A model generated the notes under the pieces. It searched no databases and was not told where the DNA came from. It saw nothing but the letters and a program-made list of their open reading frames with translations. Source: Leishmania infantum JPCM5 (taxonomy: Eukaryota; Euglenozoa; Kinetoplastea; Trypanosomatida; Trypanosomatidae). Taken from it: a stretch of 64,000 nucleotides of DNA. Both the position numbers and the translations under genes were made by a program. This document shows positions 30,986 to 42,100 of this stretch, in pieces. Numbering within the stretch: the stretch's first letter is position 1; the number at the start of each line of letters is the position of its first letter. The DNA lies in assembly GCF_000002875.2 (NCBI RefSeq), contig NC_009404.2:595501-659500 (forward strand), in the 5' to 3' direction.

Positions 30986-31774
30986 AAGAACGCGCAGACA
31001 CAGGCATGCACATACACACGTGCCTCTCTCCGTCTCCGTCGGCCTTGCTTCATCCGCTCGCCATTCACTATCGTATACAGCACGCCGCACAGCACATACG
31101 CCGGCAGACACGCACGCACGCATGACGGTGCCGCGCGCACACTTCCTCGAAAGTGTGTACGCACGCCCGAGGAGGCGTCACACTATCGCCGTGAGATGGC
31201 TTTGGTACGCCAGCCACGGTTGTAGGCTGAGCGAGAGTGGAAGGTGGGGGACACTAACGCATGGGCACTACTCCTGTCAACCCCTCTCTTATCTCCCCCT
31301 CTATGTTTGGGGCCGCGGTGGTGTGGCACCAGCGGCACTGACGATGAATGGTGTTCTTTGGCTCACCTGAACACTCATGCATCAAGGCATGCTCAGCTCG
31401 CTCTCCGTCACGACAGCGCGTACCACCGCCATCATTGAGGAACAGCGCGAGCTCTCGCGACGCGGCGTGCATCTCTCTCTCTCTGCCCCCTTTCTGTGTG
31501 CTTTACTTCGCATCTGCTTCCCTCCTGGGCCCCTCTGCCCAATCCTTGCTTGCCATCGTGCAGATCGTTGTCTCTCTGTCTCTGCCCCCCCCCCCTGTCC
31601 TCCTTCTGTTGCTGCTGCGGCTGCTGCTGACATCGCTGCAGAAGTGATTCTCCCCGTCCCCACTCAATAGCCGTGCCCACACGCGCCCCTCGACACAGAC
31701 ACAAACTACACGGGCACACGTATCAGCGCTACACAGTGGCCCTCTCCTCTCCTCTCCTCTCCGCCACCCAAAGC
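30986..31774. other. Intergenic region upstream of PF16
   Basis: No gene seen. A pyrimidine tract at about 31569-31617, including 11-12 C, is followed by the AG at 31640-31641, a good trans-splice candidate giving a leader of about 133 nt. A CT repeat (ctctcctctcc) sits near 31742-31760. Confidence 0.65.
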
Positions 31775-33307
31775 ATGTCGAATCGGGTTATTCTGCAAAC
31801 CTTCGACGAGTACCAGAAGGCACGCGTCAGGTTCGTGCAGACGATCGCGGACTTAGCTTCCAAGCCGGCTAACATCGAGGCATTGCAGCATGCAGGTGTA
31901 ATGCAGCTGCTGCGCCCACTGCTACTCGACAGCGTGCCGTCGGTGCAGCAGTCCGCCGCGCTGGCGATTGGCCGCCTCGCGAACTCTAGTGAGGAGATGG
32001 CGGAGAACGTCGTTTCTGGAGATGTGCTGACGCAGTTGGTGTACTCGCTTGGCGACCAGAATCGCTTTTACAAGAAATCAGCCGCGTTTGTGCTGCGCAG
32101 CGTGGCGCGGCACTCTCCGCAGCTTGCCCAGGCTGTCGCCGACAGCCAGGCGGTGGAGGCGCTCGTCGGCTGCCTGGAGGAGTTCGATCCGACCGTGAAG
32201 GAGAGCGCCGCGTGGGCTCTAGGCTACGTCGCCCGCCACAACGCAGATCTCGCGCAGGAGGTGGTGGACAAAGGCGCTGTACCGCCGCTGGTGCTGTGCG
32301 TGCAGGAGCCGGAACTGTCTCTGAAGCGAGTGGCGGCCTCAACGCTGGGCGATATCGCCAAGCACAGCCCAGAGCTGGCCCAGTCCATTGTTGACCAGGA
32401 CGCTATCACTCACCTGGCGCCGCTCATCGCCAGCAGCGACGCGAAGCTGAAGCGGCAGGTGTGCCAGTGCCTGGCGCAGATCGCCAAGCACAGCGTTGAG
32501 CTGGCGGAGCTGGTCGTCGAGGGAGAGATCTTTCCAAAGATCTTCCTGCTGCTCGCCGACAGCGATGAGGTGGTGCAGAAGAACGCGGCGACGTGCATTC
32601 GCGAGATTGCGAAGCACACACCAGAGCTGGCGCAGCTCGTGGTGAACGCCGGCGGCGTGGGCGCACTGGTGGAATACACCACCACGACGAAAGGCAGCAC
32701 GCGCCTGCCGGGCATTATGACGCTCGGCTACCTTTCCGCCTTCTCCGAGACGCTGGCACTTGCCGTCATCGTGGCGCACGGCATCATGCCGCTGGCTGAC
32801 GCGTTGGAGAAAGAGGCTGAAGACCACATACGTGCCGCCGCGGCGTGGTCACTGGGGCAGCTCGGCCGCCATAGCGCCGATCACGCCAAGGCGGTGGCTG
32901 ATTGCAACGTGCTTCCTCGCCTGCTGGACGTGTACCTCAGCCCCAGCAGCTCCGACGACCTGCAGACGAAGAGCAAGCGCGCCCTCAAGGCTATCATCCA
33001 GCACTGTGTCTACTTGCCCGCCCTAGAACCGCTGCTGCACCCCGATGCGCCGCAGGACGTCCTCAAGTACGTCTGTGGCCAGTACGCGAAGGTGTTGCCC
33101 ACCGACGTGGCCGCGAAGCGCGAGTTCGTGGCGAACCGCGGCCTGGCCACGGTGCAGCGCATCAAGGCTGAGCCGGGTAGTTCCCTGGCCGAGTCCATCC
33201 AGATCATCAACAGCTGCTTCCCGCCGGAGATTGTAGAATACTATTCGCCAGAGTACGCACAGACGTTTATCGAGAAGATCGAGAACTACCACGTGCAGCA
33301 GCACTAG
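31775..33307 (+). CDS. PF16: PF16/SPAG6, axonemal central-pair armadillo protein
   Basis: A 510-residue protein that aligns end to end with SPAG6/PF16 (human about 509 residues). It begins MSNRVILQTFDEYQKARVRF and carries armadillo repeats with hallmark phrases such as QQSAALAIGRLAN, NRFYKKSAAFVLRSVARHSP, FDPTVKESAAWALGYVARHN, IREIAKHTPELAQLVVNAGG and RLPGIMTLGYL. It ends with NSCFPPEIVEYYSP. PF16 sits on the C1 microtubule of the flagellar central pair and is needed for normal beating; loss in trypanosomatids impairs motility. The ATG at 31775 reproduces the family's N-terminus; the longer in-frame extension is leader sequence. All repeats look intact. Confidence 0.97.
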   Translation: MSNRVILQTFDEYQKARVRFVQTIADLASKPANIEALQHAGVMQLLRPLLLDSVPSVQQSAALAIGRLANSSEEMAENVVSGDVLTQLVYSLGDQNRFYKKSAAFVLRSVARHSPQLAQAVADSQAVEALVGCLEEFDPTVKESAAWALGYVARHNADLAQEVVDKGAVPPLVLCVQEPELSLKRVAASTLGDIAKHSPELAQSIVDQDAITHLAPLIASSDAKLKRQVCQCLAQIAKHSVELAELVVEGEIFPKIFLLLADSDEVVQKNAATCIREIAKHTPELAQLVVNAGGVGALVEYTTTTKGSTRLPGIMTLGYLSAFSETLALAVIVAHGIMPLADALEKEAEDHIRAAAAWSLGQLGRHSADHAKAVADCNVLPRLLDVYLSPSSSDDLQTKSKRALKAIIQHCVYLPALEPLLHPDAPQDVLKYVCGQYAKVLPTDVAAKREFVANRGLATVQRIKAEPGSSLAESIQIINSCFPPEIVEYYSPEYAQTFIEKIENYHVQQH

Positions 33308-35237
33308 CGAGGGAGGACGCGTCGCTGATGCTCAGCCGCTATTCGGCACGGCCACGCCAACTCACGCTGCTCGTCGTGCACGCACTCGTGACTTTTGGTG
33401 TTCCTCTGGTCATTGCCTGCTCTGCTGTGCTGTCGGTACGCCGTCGCCATCGAAGTGCTCCCCTTCGTTGCACATTACTGTTTATATATACACATATGGA
33501 TTTGGTGTCCGCCGCCTTAGAGTTGGCGGCTCTTGTGTGTTGTTGGGTGAGTCGTTGACGCTTGTGATTTGTGTTCGAGTGCGTCTGTGTGATGGGGAAG
33601 AAGAAGAGAGAGGAAGAGTGGTGATCCTCTCCCCCCCTCCCCCCGTCTTGACAGTGCCTTTCTGCGCCTCGCCCCCTCCTCTTTCTCTCGCGCGCGCTGG
33701 TGCCTTCCCCCCTTTGTTGCCACAATGTACATATACATGATGGACATAAAAGAGCGAGAGGCAGAGTGTGTGTGTGTGTGTGTGCCACGCGGCGCTTGCC
33801 TTAGCGCCTCCCTGAAGCGTTCTTCGCCTCTCCTGGCATAGGCGTCTCGCGAGGAGGGTTGGGGAGAGCGAGTGCAGCCGCACGCCGACCACGGTGACTA
33901 GTGCTTCTCTCCTCTCGCCTTGTTTTTTTCTCGTTACTCCTATGGACGCCGATGTAAGTCAGGAAGCACACGCGCATGTCTTTGCGTCTGTCTCACTCCC
34001 CCCCCCGCCGCCCCGGCTCGCAGGCACGTGCGCAGACACACGCGATCGCTTTCTCTTCGGCAGTGCAGCTGCTCACCTCTTCGGCCCTCTTTCACATCCT
34101 CCTCCCTCCCCTCTTCGTTTCGCGCGTCGTTATCCTTTGGCGATGGCTGCGCCCCTTCCTCTTCTCACCCTCCTCCTCGTCCTGACGCGCGACGTGAGAA
34201 AGGACAAAGGCGGCAGAGTGCGGAAGGGAGGAGGGAGAAGGTTGAGGAGGGGAGGAAGGGGGTGGTGGAGTCGTCTCCTCCCTCACTTTGGATGATGTTG
34301 TCTGTGCTGTGCCGTGAGCGGTGCGGAAAGGAAAGCAACGAGGAGTTTGACAAGCGTGCGACTCGTCGCGGCGTGTGTGCGCTGCGTGAGCACTTCTGCG
34401 GCTGCCGTTAATGGAGCTGCCACACCTCCTCTTCCCTCTCTCTTTATGTACGTACGTGACAGTTTGGGGAGGTGGGGGAGGAGCGCGGTGTACTTGTGTG
34501 CATGCGGCGCTAGTGATGAGACACTGAGGTACGAGGATCATGCTGCGTACCCTGAGAGGGTGCGTGCGCTCGATGTGGCTGGTGCCGTGGCATGCGCTCT
34601 TGTCAGCCGGGCTTGGCAGCCGCGGGAGACGAGCAGTGCATGGTGTGCCATTGCTTCGAAGCGCTCGCCATTTCCTGCTTCGTCTCCTCCTCCTCTTCTA
34701 CGCTGAGTTTTGTATTGCTCTGCTCGCACCCAACACGCACGCATCCATGACATCACACTACAAGGACAGCTCATGCGTGTATGCTGGTGTCTCTCTGTGT
34801 GGCGCGTGCGTCAGTGCTTGCACTACAACTCTCCCTCTTCAGTGTCGCCCCACCGTTCATCGTCGGCCCCCAGAAAACCTAGCCGCGCACACACCGATAT
34901 ACCGACAAACCCACAGGCGCACATAAACACAGAAACGACTTTGCAGCCGCAGCATCGCGTTTGCACATCAACAGCGAGAGAGAGTCGACGCGGTAGTGCA
35001 AGTGAGGAAAAGACGACACAGCCACACGCGGAACCACCCCTTCCCGAGGCAAACGCTCCAGTGCGTGCCAGTGTGTGGAGATCAGCGCCCGTGTATGCGA
35101 CCGGTGCTCTCTCAAGGGCGTCTTACCTCCACCCCACGCGCACTCGCTCCTCGTGCACAACTCCACCTCCGCGCTCTCTCTACGGCCGCACTGGTGGGAC
35201 AGGCACCGCAACCTACTTTGCTTTATTCGCCCCTTGA
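33308..35237. other. Intergenic region, PF16 to the 973-residue gene
   Basis: Long 3'UTR-like region with (GT)n near 33767-33784, C-rich and CT-rich blocks, and a small cysteine-rich frame at 34292-34411 of doubtful meaning. A candidate splice AG is at 35201-35202, just upstream of the next gene. Confidence 0.6.
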
Positions 35238-38159
35238 ATGAACCCGCAGGACCTCCCATCGGTCTACCGCGGGGAGCCGCTGCCGCCACAGGCGCAGACC
35301 GTCGTGACCCCGCCATCGCCCTTTTCCTGTGTTTCGCGCAAGAGCGGGCGACGAGGGGAAGAGACGATGGCCTTGGAGATGGCGTCGGAGAGCGTCGCTG
35401 GACACGCTGCGACGCGTTCGTTGCAACCGCCGCCGCTCACTCAGCTCGACGGTACAGCCAGCGGTGCAAGCGCTGCCTCAGCATCGCTGTCGCCGGTGAC
35501 GCTGCATGTAAACTGGAACCGATGGGGTGCATCTCTGCCGCCGATAGGCTACACCGTGTCCCAGCGAAATCTCGGCGAGCAACCAGCCGGCGACGGCGGC
35601 CAACGAAGCAGGGGGCAAGCATCACATGAGCACGGCGGAGGGGACGCCGTGGCGGGGCAGGGCCGACTGTCGGTCACCGCTCCGCTGCCCGAGTCCGCTC
35701 ACCGAGGGAAGCGGCGCCGCACGGAGCACACCAGCTTCACCTCGCTCTTGAAGGAGGTGTTCATGTATCTTGACAGTGTCTCCTCGACACAGCAGCAGCC
35801 CGATCACGGATACATTGGCGGTAATGCAGAGGAGGACGAGGAGGGCAGCCTCCAGCAGACCACCACCGTTCCGTCGTACACCACCGCTTCACGCTACACT
35901 TCGGCGAGTCCTGCCATGCCCCACGGCGCCCGGGCTCGCAGCGACGATAGCAGCGGCCCCGTCGCTGCGGCACCGGCGCCGCTGATGTCTGTTGATTTGG
36001 CAGTTCGAGACACGGTGCGCGTGCTGCAGCAGTGCTGGGAGTACCGCGGCTCCCCACACGACGCCTTTGAGCCGGTTCGCCTGCTCTCCCCCATCACGGT
36101 TCATCTTCTTCTCACCTACGGCCACCACATCGTCACGCACGACGGCCAGTACATGGTGCTGCGCGGTGGTGCGGAGCACCTGCCTTGGGTTGGCTGCCTC
36201 TACAGTATCCTGCTCACCTACGTCTACCGCCACCGTGTCGCCCCAACGACCAAGGCGGCTGCTGACAATCGCGAACGGGGTGGCAGCGTGGCACCGGCGT
36301 TGGACTGCGTCTCGCGCCTCCTCCTCCTGAATTGCCACAGCTTCGGCTGGCTGAACCACACCGGCTCCGGCGAGTACGAGTGTAGCCATCGAAGGCTTTG
36401 CCAGGCTCGAGAGGCCCTTCTCGCGCTCCTCGAAGATCCGCGGTACGCGGCTCTCGGTCGCCCTGCGGGGTGTCCTCTCTGCGCCGCGTCCATGGTGGGC
36501 AGTAATGCCTCGACGCTGATACTGCTAGGCGACACAATCGTGATGGAGGGAGGCGTCCCATCGCTAGGGCTGGCGCATCCGCGCGACACGTTCACGGCGC
36601 ACTACCAGTACGGCCGCGGCATCGCTTGCTGCGTGCCCGAGAAGGGCGGTGGCTTTCAGCTGGACGTCACTGGTGCGCCTGTGGTGACGGGACGCGGCGC
36701 GTATGCGCCGACCTCAGGCACGGGACTATGCGCTGCCCACCACGAGCCGCCGCGGCCAGCAGCAATGCAGGCCAGTTGCGAGCGGCACCGGCATCTACGT
36801 GAACAGCATCCCGCAACGTCAGTAGGTGGCTGCCTGGTGGAGGAGGACTCTCCCACTTTGGTGCATCCTGGCGGCCACGACCACGATGGGCTGTGGCCCG
36901 GTGTGCGCTCCTCCTCGTTGTGGCTGAGCGGCACAGGCGCCGCCCCCTGTCGGCTGCCGCCGGTGTGCTGCGGCGTTTGTCGAGCTGCGGGGGTACTGGG
37001 CCAGGCAGTGCTGTTGGGCCCTACAGGGCCTCTCGTGATCCACCTGCAGTTTGACGAGCGTGAATGGTTCGACATGAGCGCCCGAGCGGTGCCAGCAGCC
37101 ACGACCCACGGCTGGCTATCCGCCGCCGCCGCTGAGACTACGGCGGTGTGCCCGCCGCCATCGTCGCACTTGGCATCCCAGTACGCTTCCCATCCAGCCA
37201 GCGCTCTGGCAGCGGCCTTGTACGCTGTCTTGGAAGGCGAGAGCACCGTTGGCCTCACCGTGCAGCACTACCACGCTTCTCTCGGAGATCACCGCAACAG
37301 CTCACCACGCGTTGGCGACTCTGTCTCACTCGCCGAGTTTGTCGAGTGGCTGGTGTGGCTCCTGAACGCCCCGCCACCGGCCCTGGTTGTGGAGTGGCAC
37401 CCCTCCACTTCTACCTCAGCTATCACCACCACCTGCATCACTCGCAGGTGCGGCGGGGTTACACCGAGCTCGTCGCGTGATTCGGGGGTTGCCAGTGGTT
37501 CGCAAGCGTCGCTCTCGTCGCCCTGCTCCCCCATGGCACATCCGCACTCACCGCTGGCCCCATCTCGATCCTCGGCTACCGCGTTTCCGAATCTCGTGGA
37601 CTTGTGCGCCGCCACGGGCGGCTTGAACTCATCTTTCAAGGTGACCCGCGCCTACGGCAGCGACGAGGGCCACGCAACTGCCTCGCTGTCCACGGACCAC
37701 CAGCAACACGGCGGCTACCTGAACAGTCCCTCCGCATCGCACGGGGACACCACCACCTTCGCTCCGTTAGGCATGTTGGCCCAGCCCCGGCGCTCCACCG
37801 TGATGCAGCTGCTTGAGACGTACAGCGACGTGGTGCAGAGCCGCGCGGCCATGCCTGCTCCCCCTGCTGCCACCTCGTCGGCCCCCTCCGTTGGCAGGGC
37901 GCGCACTCTTCCATTCACTGCCGCCAACGGCACGAGTGGGCACATCGCCGAGGCGATGAAGCCGCACCTGCTACTGGACTGGCTGCTGACGGCGCAGGAG
38001 TCATTGCGACCCTGCGAAGCCACATCCCTCTTCGACGGGGTGGAGCGGCCACTGGTGCTGGCGAAGGAGCTCGATGTGGCGGCCGAGGCGGAGCAGTTAC
38101 TGAACGCGAGTTCTGTGGCGACCTCACTGCAGTTTCGTCCTCGCACCCTACGCCTGTGA
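35238..38159 (+). CDS. Conserved-looking protein of unknown function
   Basis: This 973-residue protein was not recognised. Structured parts are suggested at about 250-330 (VRDTVRVLQQCWEYRG, SPITVHLLLTYGHHIV, LPWVGCLYSILLTYVYRH) and about 350-520, with further hydrophobic blocks near 575-610 and 655-710. Two CxxC pairs occur, CPLC near 413 and CCGVC near 577, far apart but able in principle to share a metal. Long Ser/Thr/Pro-rich linkers separate the blocks. There is no signal peptide or transmembrane helix. The ATG at 35238 lies 36 nt after a candidate splice AG. Codon bias and length make it a certain gene even without a function. Confidence 0.85.
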   Translation: MNPQDLPSVYRGEPLPPQAQTVVTPPSPFSCVSRKSGRRGEETMALEMASESVAGHAATRSLQPPPLTQLDGTASGASAASASLSPVTLHVNWNRWGASLPPIGYTVSQRNLGEQPAGDGGQRSRGQASHEHGGGDAVAGQGRLSVTAPLPESAHRGKRRRTEHTSFTSLLKEVFMYLDSVSSTQQQPDHGYIGGNAEEDEEGSLQQTTTVPSYTTASRYTSASPAMPHGARARSDDSSGPVAAAPAPLMSVDLAVRDTVRVLQQCWEYRGSPHDAFEPVRLLSPITVHLLLTYGHHIVTHDGQYMVLRGGAEHLPWVGCLYSILLTYVYRHRVAPTTKAAADNRERGGSVAPALDCVSRLLLLNCHSFGWLNHTGSGEYECSHRRLCQAREALLALLEDPRYAALGRPAGCPLCAASMVGSNASTLILLGDTIVMEGGVPSLGLAHPRDTFTAHYQYGRGIACCVPEKGGGFQLDVTGAPVVTGRGAYAPTSGTGLCAAHHEPPRPAAMQASCERHRHLREQHPATSVGGCLVEEDSPTLVHPGGHDHDGLWPGVRSSSLWLSGTGAAPCRLPPVCCGVCRAAGVLGQAVLLGPTGPLVIHLQFDEREWFDMSARAVPAATTHGWLSAAAAETTAVCPPPSSHLASQYASHPASALAAALYAVLEGESTVGLTVQHYHASLGDHRNSSPRVGDSVSLAEFVEWLVWLLNAPPPALVVEWHPSTSTSAITTTCITRRCGGVTPSSSRDSGVASGSQASLSSPCSPMAHPHSPLAPSRSSATAFPNLVDLCAATGGLNSSFKVTRAYGSDEGHATASLSTDHQQHGGYLNSPSASHGDTTTFAPLGMLAQPRRSTVMQLLETYSDVVQSRAAMPAPPAATSSAPSVGRARTLPFTAANGTSGHIAEAMKPHLLLDWLLTAQESLRPCEATSLFDGVERPLVLAKELDVAAEAEQLLNASSVATSLQFRPRTLRL

Positions 38160-39116
38160 GACAAGGCGGCGTTGATGGCGACCTGCGTGTTGGCGAAGCC
38201 CCCACCCCCTTTTATCCCCGACTTGGGTCCTTCTCGCACCCCTCGCAGCTTCACTCTGGCGACGTGGAGTAGTGCCTCTGACGCTGTTGCTGATGCCACT
38301 GAGAATGCTCGCTCGCCGCAGACGCACCGCAGGCACCGCACGTGCGCATAACGAGCGAGGGAGAGGCATCGGCACACGCACACGCACACAAGCAACAACA
38401 CAGGGGTGCCTACCTGCTGTCCCGCTGCATCAAGTTTACGCATGCGTGATGGCGAAGGAGTGACAGTGAGTGCGCAGCATATGCCACCGCCTCATGCCTG
38501 CACCTTCGTTCTTCAAGGGACCCTCAAGTGTTGAGGCACACCTGCTCCCCCACCGTCCCGCGTTCTCCCCCACGCGTCTCCTCCTCTCACTTCACGGCGT
38601 TTTTCCGTGGCCACAACGGCGCCGAACTGTCCGCAGCATAGACGAGAGAAGCACACCCCGATACAGCGACGAGGGAAACCCACACGCACCCGAAGCTCCC
38701 CCGCCTTCCTCCTCCTTCAACGTTGTCGTTCAAGTCGCAACACACAAGCATCCCTTCTTTTATACTAACGGAGTTTCGCTTGCGCTCACGCCCATCGCAC
38801 AGACACTTGTACACACGTACAGGGAGGCTGCCGCTTACAGCCTCCTCCTCCGTCGTCGTGTGTAGGTGTGTGTGGTTTCGCGCGTGCGATCCCTCACTCC
38901 TCCTGCCGCACCAACAGGCAGACGCACGCACAGACGAGGCATTGATCTGTCCGCGCTACACTCGTCCATCTCTCTGCTGTCGCGGTAGTCTTGGCACCTA
39001 GATTGATCCGTGCACATGTCGTAGAGCCCACGCCCATCCGTCCTCCCCTACCTAACTAGACAAACACACACACAGATACATATAAACATACAGAGAGAGA
39101 GAGCGGCACCGTGGCC
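38160..39116. other. Intergenic region
   Basis: No gene seen. A CT-rich block near 38550-38600, Arg/Ser-type junk frames, and an A-rich cacacaca/atacatataaacata leader just before the next start. Confidence 0.6.
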
Positions 39117-42100
39117 ATGGCATCCCTTCTTCGTCGGTTGCGCTCCTCGTCTCCGTCGCTGGTGCGCGCGGGCGGAAAAGACGACGCTGCGGCAGCCGAC
39201 ATGTTTCTAGTGCAAATCATCGCGTTTGGCGAGGTCTTCGCCGTCCCCGTGTGCAAGACGACTCCAGTCACGGTGGTCCTGCGCCACGTGATGGAGGCGG
39301 CGGTGACGGAGGAGCAGGCGGCGGAGCTGGGTAGCGTGAAGGCGACGCTGTACTACAAAGACACGCCGCTCCGGCTCGACGCGGCAATGAAGAATGTCCC
39401 ACGCAACGCTGTCCTCCACCTGCACTCGAGTGTGTCTACCACCTCCTTGATCGTCCGCGATCGTCGGCGCGGGGCCGTGTCGATGCTGCCGGACAGTCGC
39501 CGGCGGGATGCCAGCACGACGGTCACGGTGCGGCCCTGCATGCGGGGCAAGAGCGTTGCCGGTGGTGGCTCTGAGTGCTCCGGTACCCCCGCCTCTCACC
39601 GACTCTCGTCTGGCTTTGCGGGCCTTTCTTCGGCGGTCAGCCCCGATACAGAGCGGCAGGGGAGCCCCGCGGCCGCGAGACTTGGTGGCAACTCCGAGTC
39701 TGTCTCCTCCGCCTTCCACGACATGGGGCTGGTGAGTATGGCGACGCTGCCGTTGATGTCTACTGCTCCCGCCGCGGCGGCTTCGGGGACCGGCGTCGTT
39801 GGTGAGGCGCGATACTACTACTTCGTCCCCTGTGCAGGTGCCGCGACGCGAACTCCGATACAGCTGATCAGCACTCCGAGCCGCACCGCGTCAGCGCTGT
39901 CGCTCATGGCGAGCCGCCGTCGCGACAGCGCCGTTGACTTGGCGAACAACTGCTGCTTCCCTCCGGCCGGTGTCAGCCCTCTCGACACCGCCGCCATCGC
40001 CGCGGCTGAGCCGTTGTTGTTCTCCCCTCTCCCTTCGCCATCCAACGCGGCTGCCGTCGCCGCCACCGACCGCCTCACTGGCAGCAGCGAAAAGTACTTG
40101 CTCGTGTACCTGCGTCTGCCGCGCGACAAGGCAGCCGCCTGCATGTCTGCCGCCGCCCTGAACGCTGACCGCAATATGCTCGCGGAGGCGGTGGAGGTGG
40201 ACGAGGTGCCGGTCGAGGCACTGCTGGACGCGACCATGTCGACCGTCGCGACCACCAAATCCCGTGCCACCAGGGCGTACGCATACCGCCGTCTGCGCGT
40301 GCTGCGGGACTTCCCGGTGGGCACACTGCGCGAGCTGTTCGCTGTTGCGGCCGAGCACCGCCTGCATGTCGCTCATGTCGAAGTGGAGGATGAGCAGAAA
40401 ACCTTCCGCGAGATGCGCGTGGTGCCGAACACCGTCTTCTACTTCAAGAGGCGAGTCGAGGCAGGCAGCAACGCGGGGACGGAGCAAAAGGATCCCCAGC
40501 GCTCTCTGACTCGCGAGCGCATTCGCGAGCACCTCGCTGCCACCGCGACAGTGCCGCGGCCGCTGGAGATGGCGAAGGATGACAGCAGCGCTGAGAGGCG
40601 CCCCATCTCTTGTCACATCGAGCCGGTGCGTCCTTCGGCGGGCCGGCCCTTCCCTTCCGCCTCTGCGCCCGTGTTCTCCGGCACCGTGCCGAGCTCTCGC
40701 GCCCACGATCGCATCCAGAGCAGTGCCAGCATCAGCACCACCTCCAGCGCCCTCTCCATTCAGGAGCGCATCGGTGCCTTCAACGAGGGCACTGCGCGAA
40801 ACCCCACCTACGGCGCAGGGCAGTCCGCCTGCGTGGCGGACGGCAGTGCGGAGGCAGCCTCGGTGGCTGCGCCCACGAACCGGTACGCCGTGGAGGGCCA
40901 CGAGCTGACTCTGTCTTCTGCCATGACCCCCGAGTTGGCTGCGCTGCGCACTGAGGCGGAGACGACGGCGCGTCAGCAGTTGTCCCAGGAACGACACCGC
41001 AGCACAGAGCGCGACGACCCACTGAATGCCATTTCGCCGGAGGACATCGAGGCGGCGGAGGTGGAGGAGTCGTGCATCGACGTGGACTGCTGTTTGGCAG
41101 ACAAAGAAGGAGAGGAGGCAGCAGCCGCCACACCCACTGCGACGCATCGTGCTGCTACAACACAAGCTGCTTCGGTGTTACAGGCTACTTCCATGACTGC
41201 CGCCGCTGCTCCCGCCGTAGAAGCGGCGGCATCGCAGCAGGCGGCGGGGAAGGCGTATCGCCTGCACCGTCGCTCCCCAACTACGGCGGCGGCGAAAACG
41301 CGCAGCGACGCGCTCCATAGCGAGGAGGAGGTGCTGGCCAAGGCAGCGCGCACGACTGCATCCACGCGCTCGCCCAAGGCGCGGCGAGCGTCGATGCTGG
41401 TAGCCAAGATGCACGACGCCCTACGCGGGCACAGAACCAAAAGCACCCCGGTGTCCGCGGCCCTGACACCACCCCATCACGCTGGCGAGGGGCCGCAGCC
41501 GCTGTTCGCGGCCGATGCTCTGCAGCCGGCCATCGACGCCGGTGAGCCGCTCGACCCGCTCGCCGCACGCGCCGATGGGGTCCCGCTTCGCCTACCCCAT
41601 GCCGCTGACGAGGCGGCCGACGCAAAGCCGAAGCGAAGGCCGTCAGAGGAGTCGAACAAAGAACCGGCGACTGGCAAGGGGGCAACGCCGTCGTCCGATG
41701 GCGCCGCAGCGGTGAGCCGCGCAACCTCGACGGGGCCGCCGACAGCGAAGATGAAAGTTTCTGACAGCGCCTCGCCCTTTCACCCCGTGCGACGGATGTC
41801 GTCGCGCCAGCGCAAGGCGCACGGTGCCATCAGGCCTTCCCCGTCTGGCAAGGATGCGCTCATCGCCCCCTCGCTCGCCGCCACGTCTTCGTTGACGCTG
41901 TCCACCTCCGAGGAGGTCCTGAAGGCATTGAGGCGCGATTCGGCGCACCTCAGCAACAAGAAGCCAAAGGAAGCGGTCAAGACAACGCCAGCTGAAACCA
42001 CCGCCTGGACGCCGTTATCGGCTGCGAGAGCAGCCGCCACGGCCGAATCGGCGGGGCGAGGCAAGGCGGAGGTGGGGGACACACCTGGGCAACCGAAGGT

